Positions 37,024 to 50,700 of a stretch of DNA of 64,000 nt are shown in pieces (the first letter of the stretch is position 1; each line of letters begins with the position of its first letter). This DNA is from Stercorarius parasiticus (Eukaryota > Chordata > Aves > Charadriiformes > Stercorariidae). The notes beneath the pieces are model-generated. The model was not told where the DNA came from. It did no database searches and worked only from the letters and a program-made list of their open reading frames with translations. The translations under genes and the position numbers were made by a program. The stretch lies in contig VWZL01002847.1 in assembly GCA_013396915.1 (NCBI GenBank), forward strand, positions 124,001 through 188,000, read 5' to 3'.

Positions 37024-38708
37024 TCACCTACGCCCATTCAAGTTAAGACAGAGGAACCTAGTATTTTGGCAAGCTGGCTACTTCCTTAAGAAAAACAACA
37101 CCAAACAAAAACCATGAATGTAAAAGAGGAAAAAGAACCACCTACAGCATGCTGGCTGTGCTTGCTCTCATTGTAAAGACAGAGAGGAAGTATAAACCCA
37201 CATATTAATCAACACTACCCGTTCCACAACCCCTTCATGTTGTATGTAACGTGCACAACCACCTCCCAACAGGCTTCTGTCTTCAGGTTTTGGAGCAGAG
37301 GAAACAGTGGAGCAAGTAATTCAGAAAACCAAGTACTTGTTTAAAAATAACCCAATTTCTGGGACTAGCGCAACAGATGCGTATAATATCCATTCTCTAC
37401 GTGCCCACCTAGCATCCTTCTAGCCTTCAAATCTCCTAAATCCACAGTTCCTGGACCACTCAGGATCTAATAATAATGATCATGGCTATGATCACCAAAA
37501 TACAGCACTGTTTGTTTCAATCTTACTACCCTCCAATATTAACCAACTGGACACACCTTCACATCTCTCACTTTCAGGACCCAGAGCGTCCTTAGACTGA
37601 ATAACACGGGTGAAGAAATGGTACAGAGAGCTCAGCCTCTGCTGTATAGGAAACTTGGAGCCTGCTCCCACCGTGCTGGAGGGACAGGAGCCCATACAAG
37701 GTGCCACTGTGGAAATTGGCCTCGGCTGTCTGGCAAAACAGTGGTTCAGGCAAAGGTGATTTTTTTCCTAGCAGTTCCATTCTGCACAGAGAGCTTAAAA
37801 TCTCACTGGGCTAGAGATGCTACAGGCTCCTGTGAAGCAGAGTATGAAACACCCTCATGGGAAAAGAGGGCTCCTGCCAGTAAACAAACGCATCTTTATT
37901 TTAGCACTCTATTTAGGAGTGCGTGCTTGGGGGAAATGCTTGCTCCACAGTTATAACACTTGGTCTCCTTGCTGTGTGCTTCAGAGAACAGCAGCAAGAA
38001 AGAACAAACGGGTCAAAGCACAAAACCCTTCCCTGGCCTTTGTGATCCAGCTTGAAATACAACTGGAGAGGAAAACTGTGGTATGTGGGCACGCACGTTA
38101 GCAACAAGATCGTAGGGGCAAATTTAAGCTCTGTTAAAACGCACAGGAGCAACAACCCTCCTGAGAAAGTGTATGTTGGTAACAGGTATATTATGAACAC
38201 AAGTAAACAATTTCAACTGCACTCATGCTCTGCACTCAGGGTAAGTTCTCCCTGCCACCTCAGCATGGGCTGTCAGCAACATACTCCAGCCCACAGAGCA
38301 GAGGAAAACACTGTGGGAGAAGCTGTTAAGGGATGGATGGAAAGTCAATTAAGGGTAAAAGGCTGTGTCATCCTCATTTCATGAAACCCGGAGAAGGAAG
38401 CTGTGACTGTGGCTTAAATATACAAGATACTGTACCTGCTTAATAAAGCACGTGCAAGTGTGCAGCATGAGGGTGGCAACATTCGTGGTAAAGGATATTA
38501 AAGTTTGATACATTAAAGTATAACTATTAAACATATTTTTCCTTTGGGGTGAGCTACTTAGCAAAAAGCACAACAATAAAATGATGTGGCACTTTGTGGG
38601 ATTCAGCATGACAAAAGCTATCCTTACAGGATCATCTTTAGTATAATGTAAACGTATACTCTCTCTAAAAAAACCCAGCAAAAGATACCTAACTCGTATA
38701 CCTAACTA

Positions 38709-38753
38709 CCTTTCCAGAGGTCCCTTCCAACCTCTATCATTCTGTGATTCTGT
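38709..38753 (+). mobile_element. CR1 3' end fragment
   Basis: The sequence CTTTCCAGAGGTCCCTTCCA, then ACCTCTATCATTCTGTGATTCTGT, is the CR1 3' terminus in plus orientation. About 45 bp remain. Confidence 0.88.
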
Positions 38754-41700
38754 ACCTGTAACCACAGAATTTATAATTGTATGGAGTTTGGAAGATGTTG
38801 ACAATATGATGCATCTGCCGGCATCTAGTTTAGCATACCAGACTATTTTAAAGCCCTATTAATTTTCTTCTTCTAATCCTTCTTGATTATTTTTTTTTCC
38901 CAAAGAATGAATGCAAAAAAAAAAAAGGTCTCATGCTTTTTAAAGTCATCAAGCATTCAAAATTGCTAATTCTGTCTGGTTTACTTCAAAGATTCCAAAG
39001 CACTGAAAATGAGTTTATATACACATTATCCATCCATACACACACACATATGTGTTTGTATAAATCTATTACATAAAGCAGCTTGTTAAATCTCCATGCA
39101 GCAACAAAACTAACCCATTTTAAACTGCTTTGGCAGTTTTCAACTCAGATGCTAAGTCACCAAAAAAGGCCCCTGTATCGCATCCAAACCTAAATTTAAG
39201 CCATCACGAGCAATCAAAACTCATGGTCAGAGAAAAACAGTAAGAGCTCCTATCCATAAAGACAGACACTGCTTCCATGAAAATGAGCATGCTGGTAATA
39301 CCAATAGTTGCTGGAGCACTTCAAAGTGAAGGATGCTGTTCAATTAATAGGATAAAGCCTGCAATCTTTCAAAAAGATATTGCTAGGAAGAAACACAAGG
39401 AAAGTTACTGAAGAATTACACCTTAAAAGTACTCTTGTACTGTAAGACGATAATACATTTCAAAGCTTTGAGGATTACGTATCCCTTACGCTGGGTATCT
39501 GGCAAAATAAGACTTTAATAAGTTTTAAGGAAGTGTAACACCCTATCAGGGATGGCACACCTCTGACCTCATGACAACGCTTTGAGTTTCTTTCATAAAC
39601 CATGACAGAAGTCTGACCACTGAACGCAGTTATCATACATCTGTTTCCATTTCTAATTTCAAAATTGTATCTTTTTGGTGTTCTGTGAACTGAATTTCAA
39701 TCAGTTTATATTTTGTATTTACATGTCCTTTCTAAACAAGCTCCGACAAGTATTTGATCGTAGGCCTCTCCTTCGCCGTGCTGCGGGATTTACCAAGGTT
39801 TCTCATTTCAGAGAGACACAAAAACCGGACTTTTCTTCAGGTCAAATTTAATCACCCAGGAGTTAGTAGTAAAACACTTTATCCTGCAGTATCTGGTGAC
39901 AGTTCCATCTGTCCACAGCTGCAAAAGCCAACAGAGAAATGCATGTGACCTTTTTAACTTCACAAGCAGCGATACCTCCCTACAGCAGTGCCTGCAATGA
40001 GATGTGGCTACTCAGACTGCACTGGGGCGAGGAAAAGAGGACTCCTGGCTCTGCGCTGAAGCTGTCTGCAGCAATACTCAAAATTCAGTAGATGGGAGAC
40101 TGCAGTCTGGTAAGAATTTAAAACTGTAATTAAAGGTGGAAGTCAAATTGCCACTGACATTAGACAGAAGGTAGGACTAAAATTCAGGAAAATCAACAGG
40201 ATGAGATCCATTTTTATAGCACCAGTGGGATTAAAGGAGCAAGTGAAAGAGCTAAGAAAAAGAAATAGATGAGGAGTTTAGTGGCAACAAAAATGATAAC
40301 CCAACAGTGAGTAACGAGAACAGGAATGTGATGAAAGCAGCACAGGAACTGAACTCAGGAAAGGAAAAGCAGGTTTATTTTGTATTCTGAAACAATTAAT
40401 AGAGAACATTACTGCAGAAAGCAAGGAAAACCAACACAGACCATTACAAAAACAAGTGTTGTGCCACAATTGCAACTATATTTATAGTCAAAATCTAAAA
40501 TAAAACTTTGTCAGCAATAGGGAACCTTTTTTGTGACTCTTAAAGTATACAGCACCATTTTTTTCCCCAGATTAACAAGATACTCAGGAAGCATAAAAGC
40601 TTTCAGGTCACAAGTTGTGGGAGAACTGGTTCCAACAAAAATATCAGATGCTCCTGTAACACTGATGAACACAGATAAAGGCTGCAAAACTATTTATTAC
40701 AAAGGAAGGAAAGGAAAAGAACTTTTGCAGGAATCATCATTCCCCCACATACTGAAAGAGCAAACAGGACAGACAGAAGAGAAACCTGCCTTTGATATGA
40801 GATAAAATAAAGAGACAGAAAAGATTCATTCCATCACATCTCTAAAATACGTTCAGGTGTTTATGGACAAGTTTGTTAGGATATTTCAGTACCGGAGGAT
40901 AATTCACAGCTTCAAATAAAATGAAAAAATTTGGCTATTGGATCATCTCGCTTACATGCCATTTTAGGTTGGTGAGTACAGGCAAAATCCTTCAGAATTG
41001 TCCATCAACCTTAAGTCTTACCCTGCATAAATCTGACCCACATTATTGCGAGGTTACACTTGAAAATGGTCAAACCCACATAACAGATAGAATAAAAATG
41101 CCACTGTCTTCTTAACAGCTTCTTACTTTTCAAGACAGTTTTGATTTTGACTCATGATTTGGAATTTTTGTGGCCAAAGCATGCATGCTGCAGCAAACTG
41201 CCTATGGCCGTGCAACTCACCAAGTCCCTGCTTATGGAAAAAGTGTGGAAAAAATGCAAGCAAACACTTTGAGCAATCCCCAAAGCTCACCATTCTCTCC
41301 CCTTACAGGTTCCCAAAATAGCATCTCAATTTCTTCCATTGCCAACCCTTTCACCCTCCAGGGCTTCAACAAGCTTCACAGTTCCCTCAAGAAAAGAGAA
41401 GACTTAACATCAGCAAAGAGTAACCAAAGCTCATTTTCCACCGATCAAAAAGAAAAAGAGCAGAAAACACATTTAGACTAGCTTTTTCTGAAGAGCTGAC
41501 CTGAAGAGCCAACCTGGAGAACTCCTTCAGGTTCTGGACAGAAATTCACTTCCTTCCAAGAAAGAAAATCTCACTGCAACAAGAGAACAAAATACCTTAT
41601 CCCTTGTGCTTAGCCGTGCAATATTCTTGGTTACATTTAGTCAATGGAGAAAAGAGAAAGCTCACACTGTTTGCTCTCTGTGGAGACATACAATCACACC

Positions 41701-44700
41701 TGACCTTTTTACTTTGTAGACTCAGGATTTTTAAGAAAACATTAGTGGATCATAAAAAAAAAGGTAGTGATCCCTTTAATCAAACACTTCTTAAAAAAAA
41801 AAAAATCTAACCCTGCAAAGAGCTGTTGTAACATCCATAAACAACTGCAGTGAAGATACACAGCAGCTATAACTGTGTCCCGTTTCCAGTCTCCAGGAAG
41901 CAAACAGGAAACCTATACCCTTACCTGATTGAAAAAGCAGCCAGTCCCTGAGATTTTAATCTGCCTAAAGCAACAGACATTTTCCTTCTTTTCCAGTTTC
42001 CTAGGATGCTTCCTGACCTGCTCAGGATAGCCATATGGAGACCAAGCTTTTTAACAGCAACATTACCTTCATTTTCCACATTAAATACTGCTACTTGCCC
42101 TATTACTGTATTTACTTTTGGCCTAGGTGTGACAGCTCAGGCAGGGTCGTGGATTCAAACAACAAAACCACTCCTCTGCCAAGGGCAGTTTATTAGCATC
42201 AGCCTCTAACTTCAGAAGGCAGGATTTTTCAGCAGACCTCAAAAACCTTCACGCTACTTTGAGATGTACAGTAATAAAAATAGAGGCACCAGCCACGCAA
42301 GAGATGCAATTATGCAACCCTTTAGCTAACAAGGAGGAAAGGCCTATAAAAACTTGGCAACCCATCACATCCACCTCCTAATCTCCACCGATTAGGACTT
42401 TGCAATTAACAGAAAGCAAAACTTGCCAGGCCCCCCTGCTTTTGTAGCTCTGGGGTAACACCTCAACCCCAAAATGCTTTTGAAACAGTTTTGTATTTCT
42501 TCTCCTTTCTGTAAGAAGCACAAAGATGTAAAGAAGGATGAAATGAAGGCCAAAGAGCAAATTCCACTTGCTCTGACACACGCAGCAGCTGAACTAATGC
42601 CCATGAATCTCACAGGAGTAAGAGACACCCCAGACACAACCCCCACCCATTCTTTCTGCTCTTCCCCTTGCTGCCTTTGCAAAAAATGCATTTAGTTTCC
42701 CCCAGCTTCTGTCTTACCAAGCACGTACCTGATTAGTTGAACATAATTTTAACTTAGCCCTTACCCTTGTAGTTTCATTAAGGGAAAAAAAAGCACAGGA
42801 CATGCAGATCAAGGGTGAGGGCACCCTTTGTAGTTCCCTGCACTATGGTGGCAGCAAATAAGACTTCTTCAATTAAAGACTCATCCTGCAGCCAATCTTT
42901 GAAGTATTTAAGTGTCTTTTTAACAGGACATATTTTATACCCTTATTCAAAAGCCTCCTTCTCCCCTTACTCAAACACAGAACACCCTGCAACTGCTGCT
43001 GTTTTGATCCCCACGCTACAGCAGTTTAGCCAATATTGAACCCACATATACACCTTTTCAGGACACCAAATACATAATACTGAGGATAACGAATACAGAT
43101 ACCCAGTCAGTTCAAGGAATCAGCAAAGAACCAAAGATACTGCACAAACAGTATGCTGGAAGTGTTTTCCAACAGCTTTCAGGGCTTTTTCATCATTAGA
43201 ATTTCCTTTCCTACACTATGAATAAATTCGATGCAGCTTACATATAAGATGTATCCAAGTCCCTACTGTTAGTTGCATATAATTCCTTAGAGCAGAAAAA
43301 AAGCAATCCGCATCTTCTCTTTAATCTCCCCGGTTTATTAGCTAGCGAAGGAAACTGCAGCTCAGCTACAAATGAGTAAGAGCATGTAAGCATATTAGTC
43401 TCCACAAACCAATAACAAAACCTCATGACTTCACTGAGCTTATTTCATGTTTTCTTCTTCAAGCAACAAGGAAGAAGCTCTCACTATACCTGAATGGAAG
43501 GAAAAGACTTGCAGCTCTATCATCAGCTTGCCCAAAAAAGCAGCATGCATCCGTCTGGCACCTCCTGGCAGCTGACGGGTATTCAGCTTCAGCCAGCCCA
43601 GCTGGGGCGGATTCGCAGGCATTTAAAGATTCACAGGTGCAGCCACCAGCAGTTAGCTGACAAAGAGCTTGTGCAAATACTGCTTTTGCAAGCAGGTCTT
43701 CAGATCAAGTGTGGTGCTATAAACCAGTAACCTAAGCGCTGAGACACGGACTCAGACCTAACGTGAGCCTGCTCCCATCTAGCAGCCATTCCACTGAAGT
43801 TACTGCCTCCCACACAACAGCAGAGATTAGGAGCTAAGCAGTATACTTCTGGTGTGCTCCACAATTTGGCAAACTGTAACCCAAAGCCTGCTTTATCACA
43901 TTTTCTCTGTTCTTATATTATTGTTTTATACCGTACTGCCTCCCCTCACTTGCTTAACTGTTGGTATAGTGCTCTAAAACATGCCTTTCGTCTCTGAAGC
44001 ATGGATGCTGTTTGCAGGTACCAACAGCAACCTGTGTTTTTTCCTTTCTAAAATAAACATGGTCACAGAGAGGAAATTGTTTTAAAAAACTTAAACTACT
44101 CAAGAGTGAACAAGCCAATTGTTTGGAGAGGAGACTTCGGGGCAGCAGTGCACTACCATGACTGTGTTGCAGAGCATCTGTAAAAATCCTGTGGAGCGCA
44201 AGGGTTCAAGGCTGGCGTGTGCTGGGACAGAGGGAGAGGGGACAGAGCATTCTCATTGTTTAAATGTAAACAATAATAATAATAGGCTTTCATAATTGAG
44301 AGAAGGAAGCAATCTAATGTGGAAAACAGTTGTTATGACTCTGTTTATGACTCCCTGTTCCTGACAAATATGCTGGGTTACTCTGTAACACTGAAGGGGG
44401 CTAAACTGAGGTGACCTGAAATCGGCGAATGGCTGAAAACCCATCTGATAAAATGGACTTGGGAATACCTTTTTTCTTTTTTACTACTGGAAGCATGTCA
44501 GAACAGAAAATACTGGGTGGAGGATCCATAACTCTTGTGACTGTAAGAGCTTTATCCCCAGACCCCCAGACAAATTTCAGTTACTTAGGCAGTAAACCAG
44601 ATTCACTGCCAAACGGTGTCTTGGGCACCTTCAGGGAGAAAGCCAACACCTGAGTCCAAGGGGATGATCCTCAAAACAATCTCCTAACACTTCAAAACCT

Positions 44701-47700
44701 GAAGGTTCATTAGAAATTCTTCCAACACAGCTGAAGTTCTCTGATCTGTATTTAGACAGTTTAATATAGAAAGAAATTCCAAGAGCTGGGCCAAAACCCC
44801 AAGTCCCTCTTTTGGCAAGGAAACAGACTTTGTTAGGGGCCACTAGGACTTAAGTTTTTAAGCTCTAATAATAAGGTGGGTACTTTCAAACCTCCTCTAA
44901 TGCTTGCAGTGAAAATGGGAGCACAAGCTGGTTTCATACTGAACTGCGGGTGCACATCACTCACACTCGGAGCATGCTAACCAGACCAGGATGCCTCACA
45001 GGACAAGCAGAGGACCTCCTCGCTTAAGGATGCCATTGCAGTTTAGGGCAGCAAATCTGGCATTCCCAGAGGGATATTTTGGGGCGTTGTGAAAATTGTG
45101 CTCACAAAGCTGTGATACCTAGGGACCCAAAGGACCAAGCGAGGACTCTGAGGGTCCCACATTTTGGCTGATTCACCCAACTTCCCTTTACATCATTCTG
45201 GGACTTTGAGCCTCTGTGGCTCTTATGCCTCTTAAGTAGCACTGTACAGTCACCTGCGCCAAAGCAGCTCCTCTCTCATGCCGCAAAAAATATTTGTCCC
45301 TTTGACAAAGTAAATCTTAAAAGTTGCAGTCATACCCAGAAAAAAATAGCAATCTCCCCTCAGGCTATCTTAAATACACATTTTGTCTTGCTGCTTGAGT
45401 TAAAATATGACTAAACCCATATTTTATTTCTCTGATGCCTTTTCTGCCATAGGGCATTCTGTTGTGTCTACAAACTGTTTCATCTGCAAAACATTACAAG
45501 ATTTCGTCACAAGCAATATATATACTTCATTTGGTCATAGGAGGTATCTCTTCATGAAATATTAAGTTAGCACTCTATTCAGCATGTGCCTCTGGAGACT
45601 GTCACATCATATCTGACTCAAGTAAAAAAATCACATATTTCTGTACGAAAAGCATGCTTTGCTTAATTTTACTGATATCGGAGAATTTTGCTTCTCAACT
45701 TTGAAATAACTTCTTATTACACAGGAAAACACTCAAAAAATGCATTAGGTTGATTTTTTTTCTTGAAGGAACCTATCCCTAAAATAACTCTAAATTCACA
45801 TGACAACATCTGCAAAAATTATTATTACGACCTGCCTTGCAGACAAATAACATAATTTTCAATAGCTGGAAGTCAGAAAAAAACAGAGAAGGAACCAAGG
45901 TCAAACGTTATCAACTAAAAGGGGAAAAGTTTACACTGAAGAAGGTAGTAGACACCACCTGAAGTCCTTAAACAATCTTTGATAGCCACCATGATAGATG
46001 ATATCGAGACAAATATCAAAACATTATCCGTGTCCCAGATGCACAGTCCAGTTAAAATGTCTGAACACACTACTGGAGTCCTAGAGGTTTTTGTGGTTAG
46101 AGAGTTTGAAAGTGAGTTGAAGGAGAGCTGTGCGGTTTTCAGTTCCCAAGAAGGACGTTTTGAGTTTCTGTTTCAGAAACTCATCTATGACATGCACTAT
46201 TGAAAGGGTAGAGCTTCTCTAATGTAAAAGGATAGAGGCAGTATCTTGAATTTTTTGTTTCACATGCTAGCTCTCTTTAAAAACAACTGACCTACTGATC
46301 CCTACCCATTTTCTCCTATACACCTTTTGAATACACCAGAGACGGTAAGAATTAATAAATGTTTGGCTAAAATAGAGAAAATGCTTATTTTGAATCACGA
46401 AGGCTTAGAAATTAAAGAGTAATTCTGCTCTGCAGACTCACTGCATGGAACAACTTGCTTGTGTTTCATGAAAGCTTATGACTCTCACTAGAAGAAGAAA
46501 AGGAGGGAAATATAGATTGCATCTTTCCTTCAAATAAAAGCCTGAAAAGCAAGTAGCTCCTTCCCCAAAACCCAAAGGACACATAGAAACAAGTTCTTCA
46601 ACTAACCCTCTGACATATATTCACATAAACTATATGTCACATACTGTGGAGACTTCTAAAGTGATTTCTCAGAGGAGTAAATCAAAAGATGGACTCACCT
46701 GGAGAATTACTCATCACTAATGCAACTAAGCAACAATGTTAAGATTGTCCATCTTAAACTCCTAATGATTTTCAGAATACAGCCCCATCCAGATTAAGGT
46801 TACTGTAGGTAATTCACAAATCACACAAGTTCTCATAATCCAGGACAACTCTAAGATAAATTAGCACCGGAATTGTACTAGTCACAATTTTTAAAAGTAT
46901 ACTCTTGACTAACCACTCACATCTGAAATTATATGGTCATTCTCTCCCAACTGCCCCACCAACTGCTACGTGTTTGCTAAGCGGACAAAACTACTTACTG
47001 AAAGACAAGTGCAAGCTACTCCCACTGCATCCTTCAACATCCTCTTCTAACTTGCTCCCTGGACTCACTTTTTTGTGGCCTCTTTACAAAAATTCCAAAA
47101 TTGACTAGAAACTTTGAAATGAGAAATAAATGTAAGTCTCATTAAAATAATTAGATGAAGATGAGACTCACTGCATGCTGATCTCACATTTTTTTCACCT
47201 GGGGATAAGAAGAAGCAACCCCTACAGAAGATCCCCATAGGGTCCTCCAGTAGTTCTTTAGCCTCACTCCAAAAGGAAAGAATGAACCTATTCAACAGCC
47301 CAGTCCCTCACCCCAAATTGTGTGCAAGTTGACAAACTCACTGTTGGTGACACCAAAGACTGCTCACAGATATTAAAGAAGAGTAAGTAAATGTGAAAAT
47401 TAAGACTATCAGCAGGCCTTGTCCATTATTTCCAGAAAAAGCACCGACCAACAAGATTGAGGAAGGTTTCATGCCACACTCGAGTCAAAGTGCAAGAAAC
47501 AGAAGTGGTGTGTGAAGTTGGATTAACCGCTGACTAAAATAGAATCTCTTTGGCTTTTTTTTTTTTAAATCACAGAGCAAGAAATGAAACACATAAAAGT
47601 TGCATTTGTCTTCGCTTCCTGCTTTGGAAAAAGATGTAGTGGCTCTGAAATAAGATAAAATAAATAAATAAATAGAACAGCTAGCTTCAATCAGGAAGTG

Positions 47701-50700
47701 CTGGAAAACTTACAATAAACTTTGATCCTTTTAACTTAGCGTGCTTTACAGTGAGGCCATGTATGTTCAACCTTTTCAGGTTAGCTTAACCTTTGAGGTT
47801 AATTTGAAGATCATGTGGGATTTTGTTAAACACTACAAGGAAGCAGTGCAGGCCATCTTATTAAGCATGACTTCAGTATAGCTAAACAGATTGCAACAGC
47901 ACATGAGATTGGAAACGTCTTGAAAGAACAATGAAGAAGATAAAGGGAGTAAATAAAGTTACATTCTGGCTCCAGGACTGGTTCTGCCCAGAGAGTAAAT
48001 ACCTTCTTGTTGACAGTTCTCCATATGGAAAAGCAAATGCACGCTATAAGAACAGCAATTCAGTTTTACTCTAAATTACTGAAGCAAAGTATCTCTGCTT
48101 ATTCATCAGGGAAAGTGTCAGTTCTTTTTTTCACTATCGGATTATTTTTTCCAATCCCCTTTCCTCATAAAGGTATATATTCTTCAGTAGCCATGAAAGC
48201 AGGAAAAATATAAATTCCTACTAACTCACTGCATATTATGGCATTAGTACCATATATGCTAGTGTCTCTAATTAAATGGGCTTTTAAAATATCACTTATG
48301 GTCAGGAAGACATTTTTTCCCCATTTCAAGAGTCACAGGCACAGTTAGATTTTGTTTTCTGAGAATTCATTTTACAGGTATTGAAGTAACACAACTATTT
48401 TTGACATTTTTTTCTCCATTCACATGTATAACCACTAACGTCACACAACAACAACCCTTAGGAAAGATCTGTTCCGTGTAAGAAGACTTATTGACAGCTT
48501 AAATCTTAGCAAACAGGGACAAAGAGAAAAATCATAGACAGAGGCTGGGGAGGTGCGAGGGGCAAGACAGCGGGCTCAAGGAGTTCAGAGTCAGTGGATC
48601 TATTGGAACAGGAGCCTAGAGGCAAGGTCTTGTATTGCCCTTAATTCTCTGCGTGTGTGTCTCTCTATACTTGGAAAGATTCTTAAAAGGCCTTGTTTTC
48701 TTGGAGGAATCATTATCCAGAGGAATAAAAGTGGTGACCTGTACATCAGTACCCCAGAGCCTACATATTCCTTCATTATTATGCACACAGATGGAGAAAT
48801 AACATTCTTCCCCCAGATTGAATAAAGGACTAAGTTTTAAAATATTCACTTTTATCACATTGTAATTTAGAATATTATAATTTTATGTTGTTTAAAAAGG
48901 AATTCAAATCACTTTTTAACACAAGAAATGGGAAATAATAAGCAATTTCAGGGATCTTGAGTGGGACCACTCCAAAATCTGCTGATAATGCCATCTATTT
49001 TAGATATTTCTACTTTGTACCACAGCATGCATCTTAATGTGATTGTAAAATACACCCCTCTACTCATGCATTTCCTTCACTTTTACTTTTTAACACAAAG
49101 AATAAAGATTTTAAAATTGAAAAAAAAAGCTAAATTAAACATTTCAGAAAAAAGCAGTTAAAAAAGGAGGCTAGGGTCCTTCACTTTTATAGGATGTCAA
49201 TGCAGACACCTAAGTGAAGGAAGAAAAACATTTGCCAGTGTTGGTGAATTGGTATCTCTGAACAGTAGTAACCTCTTTATCAGAAAACGTATACTGACAT
49301 TCCAGCAGCAGAAACTGCCCTATAAAATTGTGTGATGATGCTCTGAAGCTAATTTCTGAGGGAAGAAGCAGCTCATTCTTGATGGACTTACTGCTTGGGA
49401 ACTTTTCTGAAAGCTGTGACTGTTTTTGTTTATGTGCTCACTCTTCACTGAGTAACTTGGCTGAGCCCAGTAAATCATTTAATTTAAACACATCACAGAT
49501 ATTAAATGGTAACAAGTTGGCAGTGGGGATGCCATTTGAGAGGAATGTAAGTTCTATAAAAACCTTATATGACTATTTAGATCCTAAAATATCTAATATT
49601 TTACTTCCTTCAGAAAAGAGGATTTAAAATAAAACCTAAACACTACCACCCATCAGTCAGACTCTTCCAACAATGTTCATTCTGTGAACAGAGTGTATTT
49701 TAAAGAATCAATGAGCTAGCAAAATTTATAGTAGTAAGACTCCTGAAACACACGCTTTTTTGGCACATATAAAACAAGGAGCTCAAAACGCTTCCAAGAA
49801 CACAGACCCAAGCCACACACCTTACCCACCCCTGACTTAGCAGACTGCACAGTCTGTTTACATTTACAAGATCTGGCAGTTATTATAAAGTTAAGCCAAC
49901 TTACCCTGCGCCACAAAATCCAGCCACGAACACCATTCTGAGAAAAAATAATAGCTCTTCATTTCTGCTACAGAAATTCCTCTCTGATTCATTGTTAGAG
50001 AAAAAAAAAAGTCCACTTTTCCCCTCCTCTGCTCAGAACAAACTACCCTGAGAAGGTAAGAGCTTTCATATTAACTGAACTTTGTTCCATAAATGCAACA
50101 GGTGGCACAAGGTGACTTTACAAATATATTTTCCTCCAGTAATACCATTGTTCTTGTAATTATGTCTTTAATTATAGTGTTCTCCCCTCACATCCCCACC
50201 CTGAATATTTACAGACTGCCGATATACCCAGCGTCTGATACAGTATATCTAGGCTATAGGCTCAAGCCCTGAGCATATTTTCACTCATGTCAGCCTTTAA
50301 CAAGGCAAAGCAAAACTGTTCTTCACTCAGACATTCATAACACTATCTGGAACAAGTTGTATCACATTGCTAACACATAGTTTTAGTATTCTGGTGCAGT
50401 TTATCACCTCTGCTATGGATTCACACCCAACTCTCTTCTCCAGCTTTCTGCAGGAAAAAGTACAAGGGCACTGCCAGCAGGGCAAGTAATGGAAGTCTCA
50501 AGCATGGAAACTCCAGATCTCAAATAAAACCCTTTTCAACACATTTATCCAGCCAGCAAATGAAGGTGTGAATGCAGCAACAGTAAACACAGCCTTACAC
50601 GCCTGGACCTATCTAGCATGGGGACTAACAGTAATAAAATTGTAGTGGCAGGCTTTAACACTGACCAGAAATCTCAGTATTTACACAGGCTCCAGGCAGA

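Larger units (their letters stand above)
31965..38708. other. Non-coding DNA with a perfect palindrome and a hairpin
   Basis: There is no recognisable gene. The stretch holds the 30-bp palindrome at 32184-32213, a C13 run at 34364-34376 and the hairpin at 36989-37023. Minus-strand open frames of 117 codons (35258-35611) and 138 codons (34518-34934) have no recognisable domain. Confidence 0.45.
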
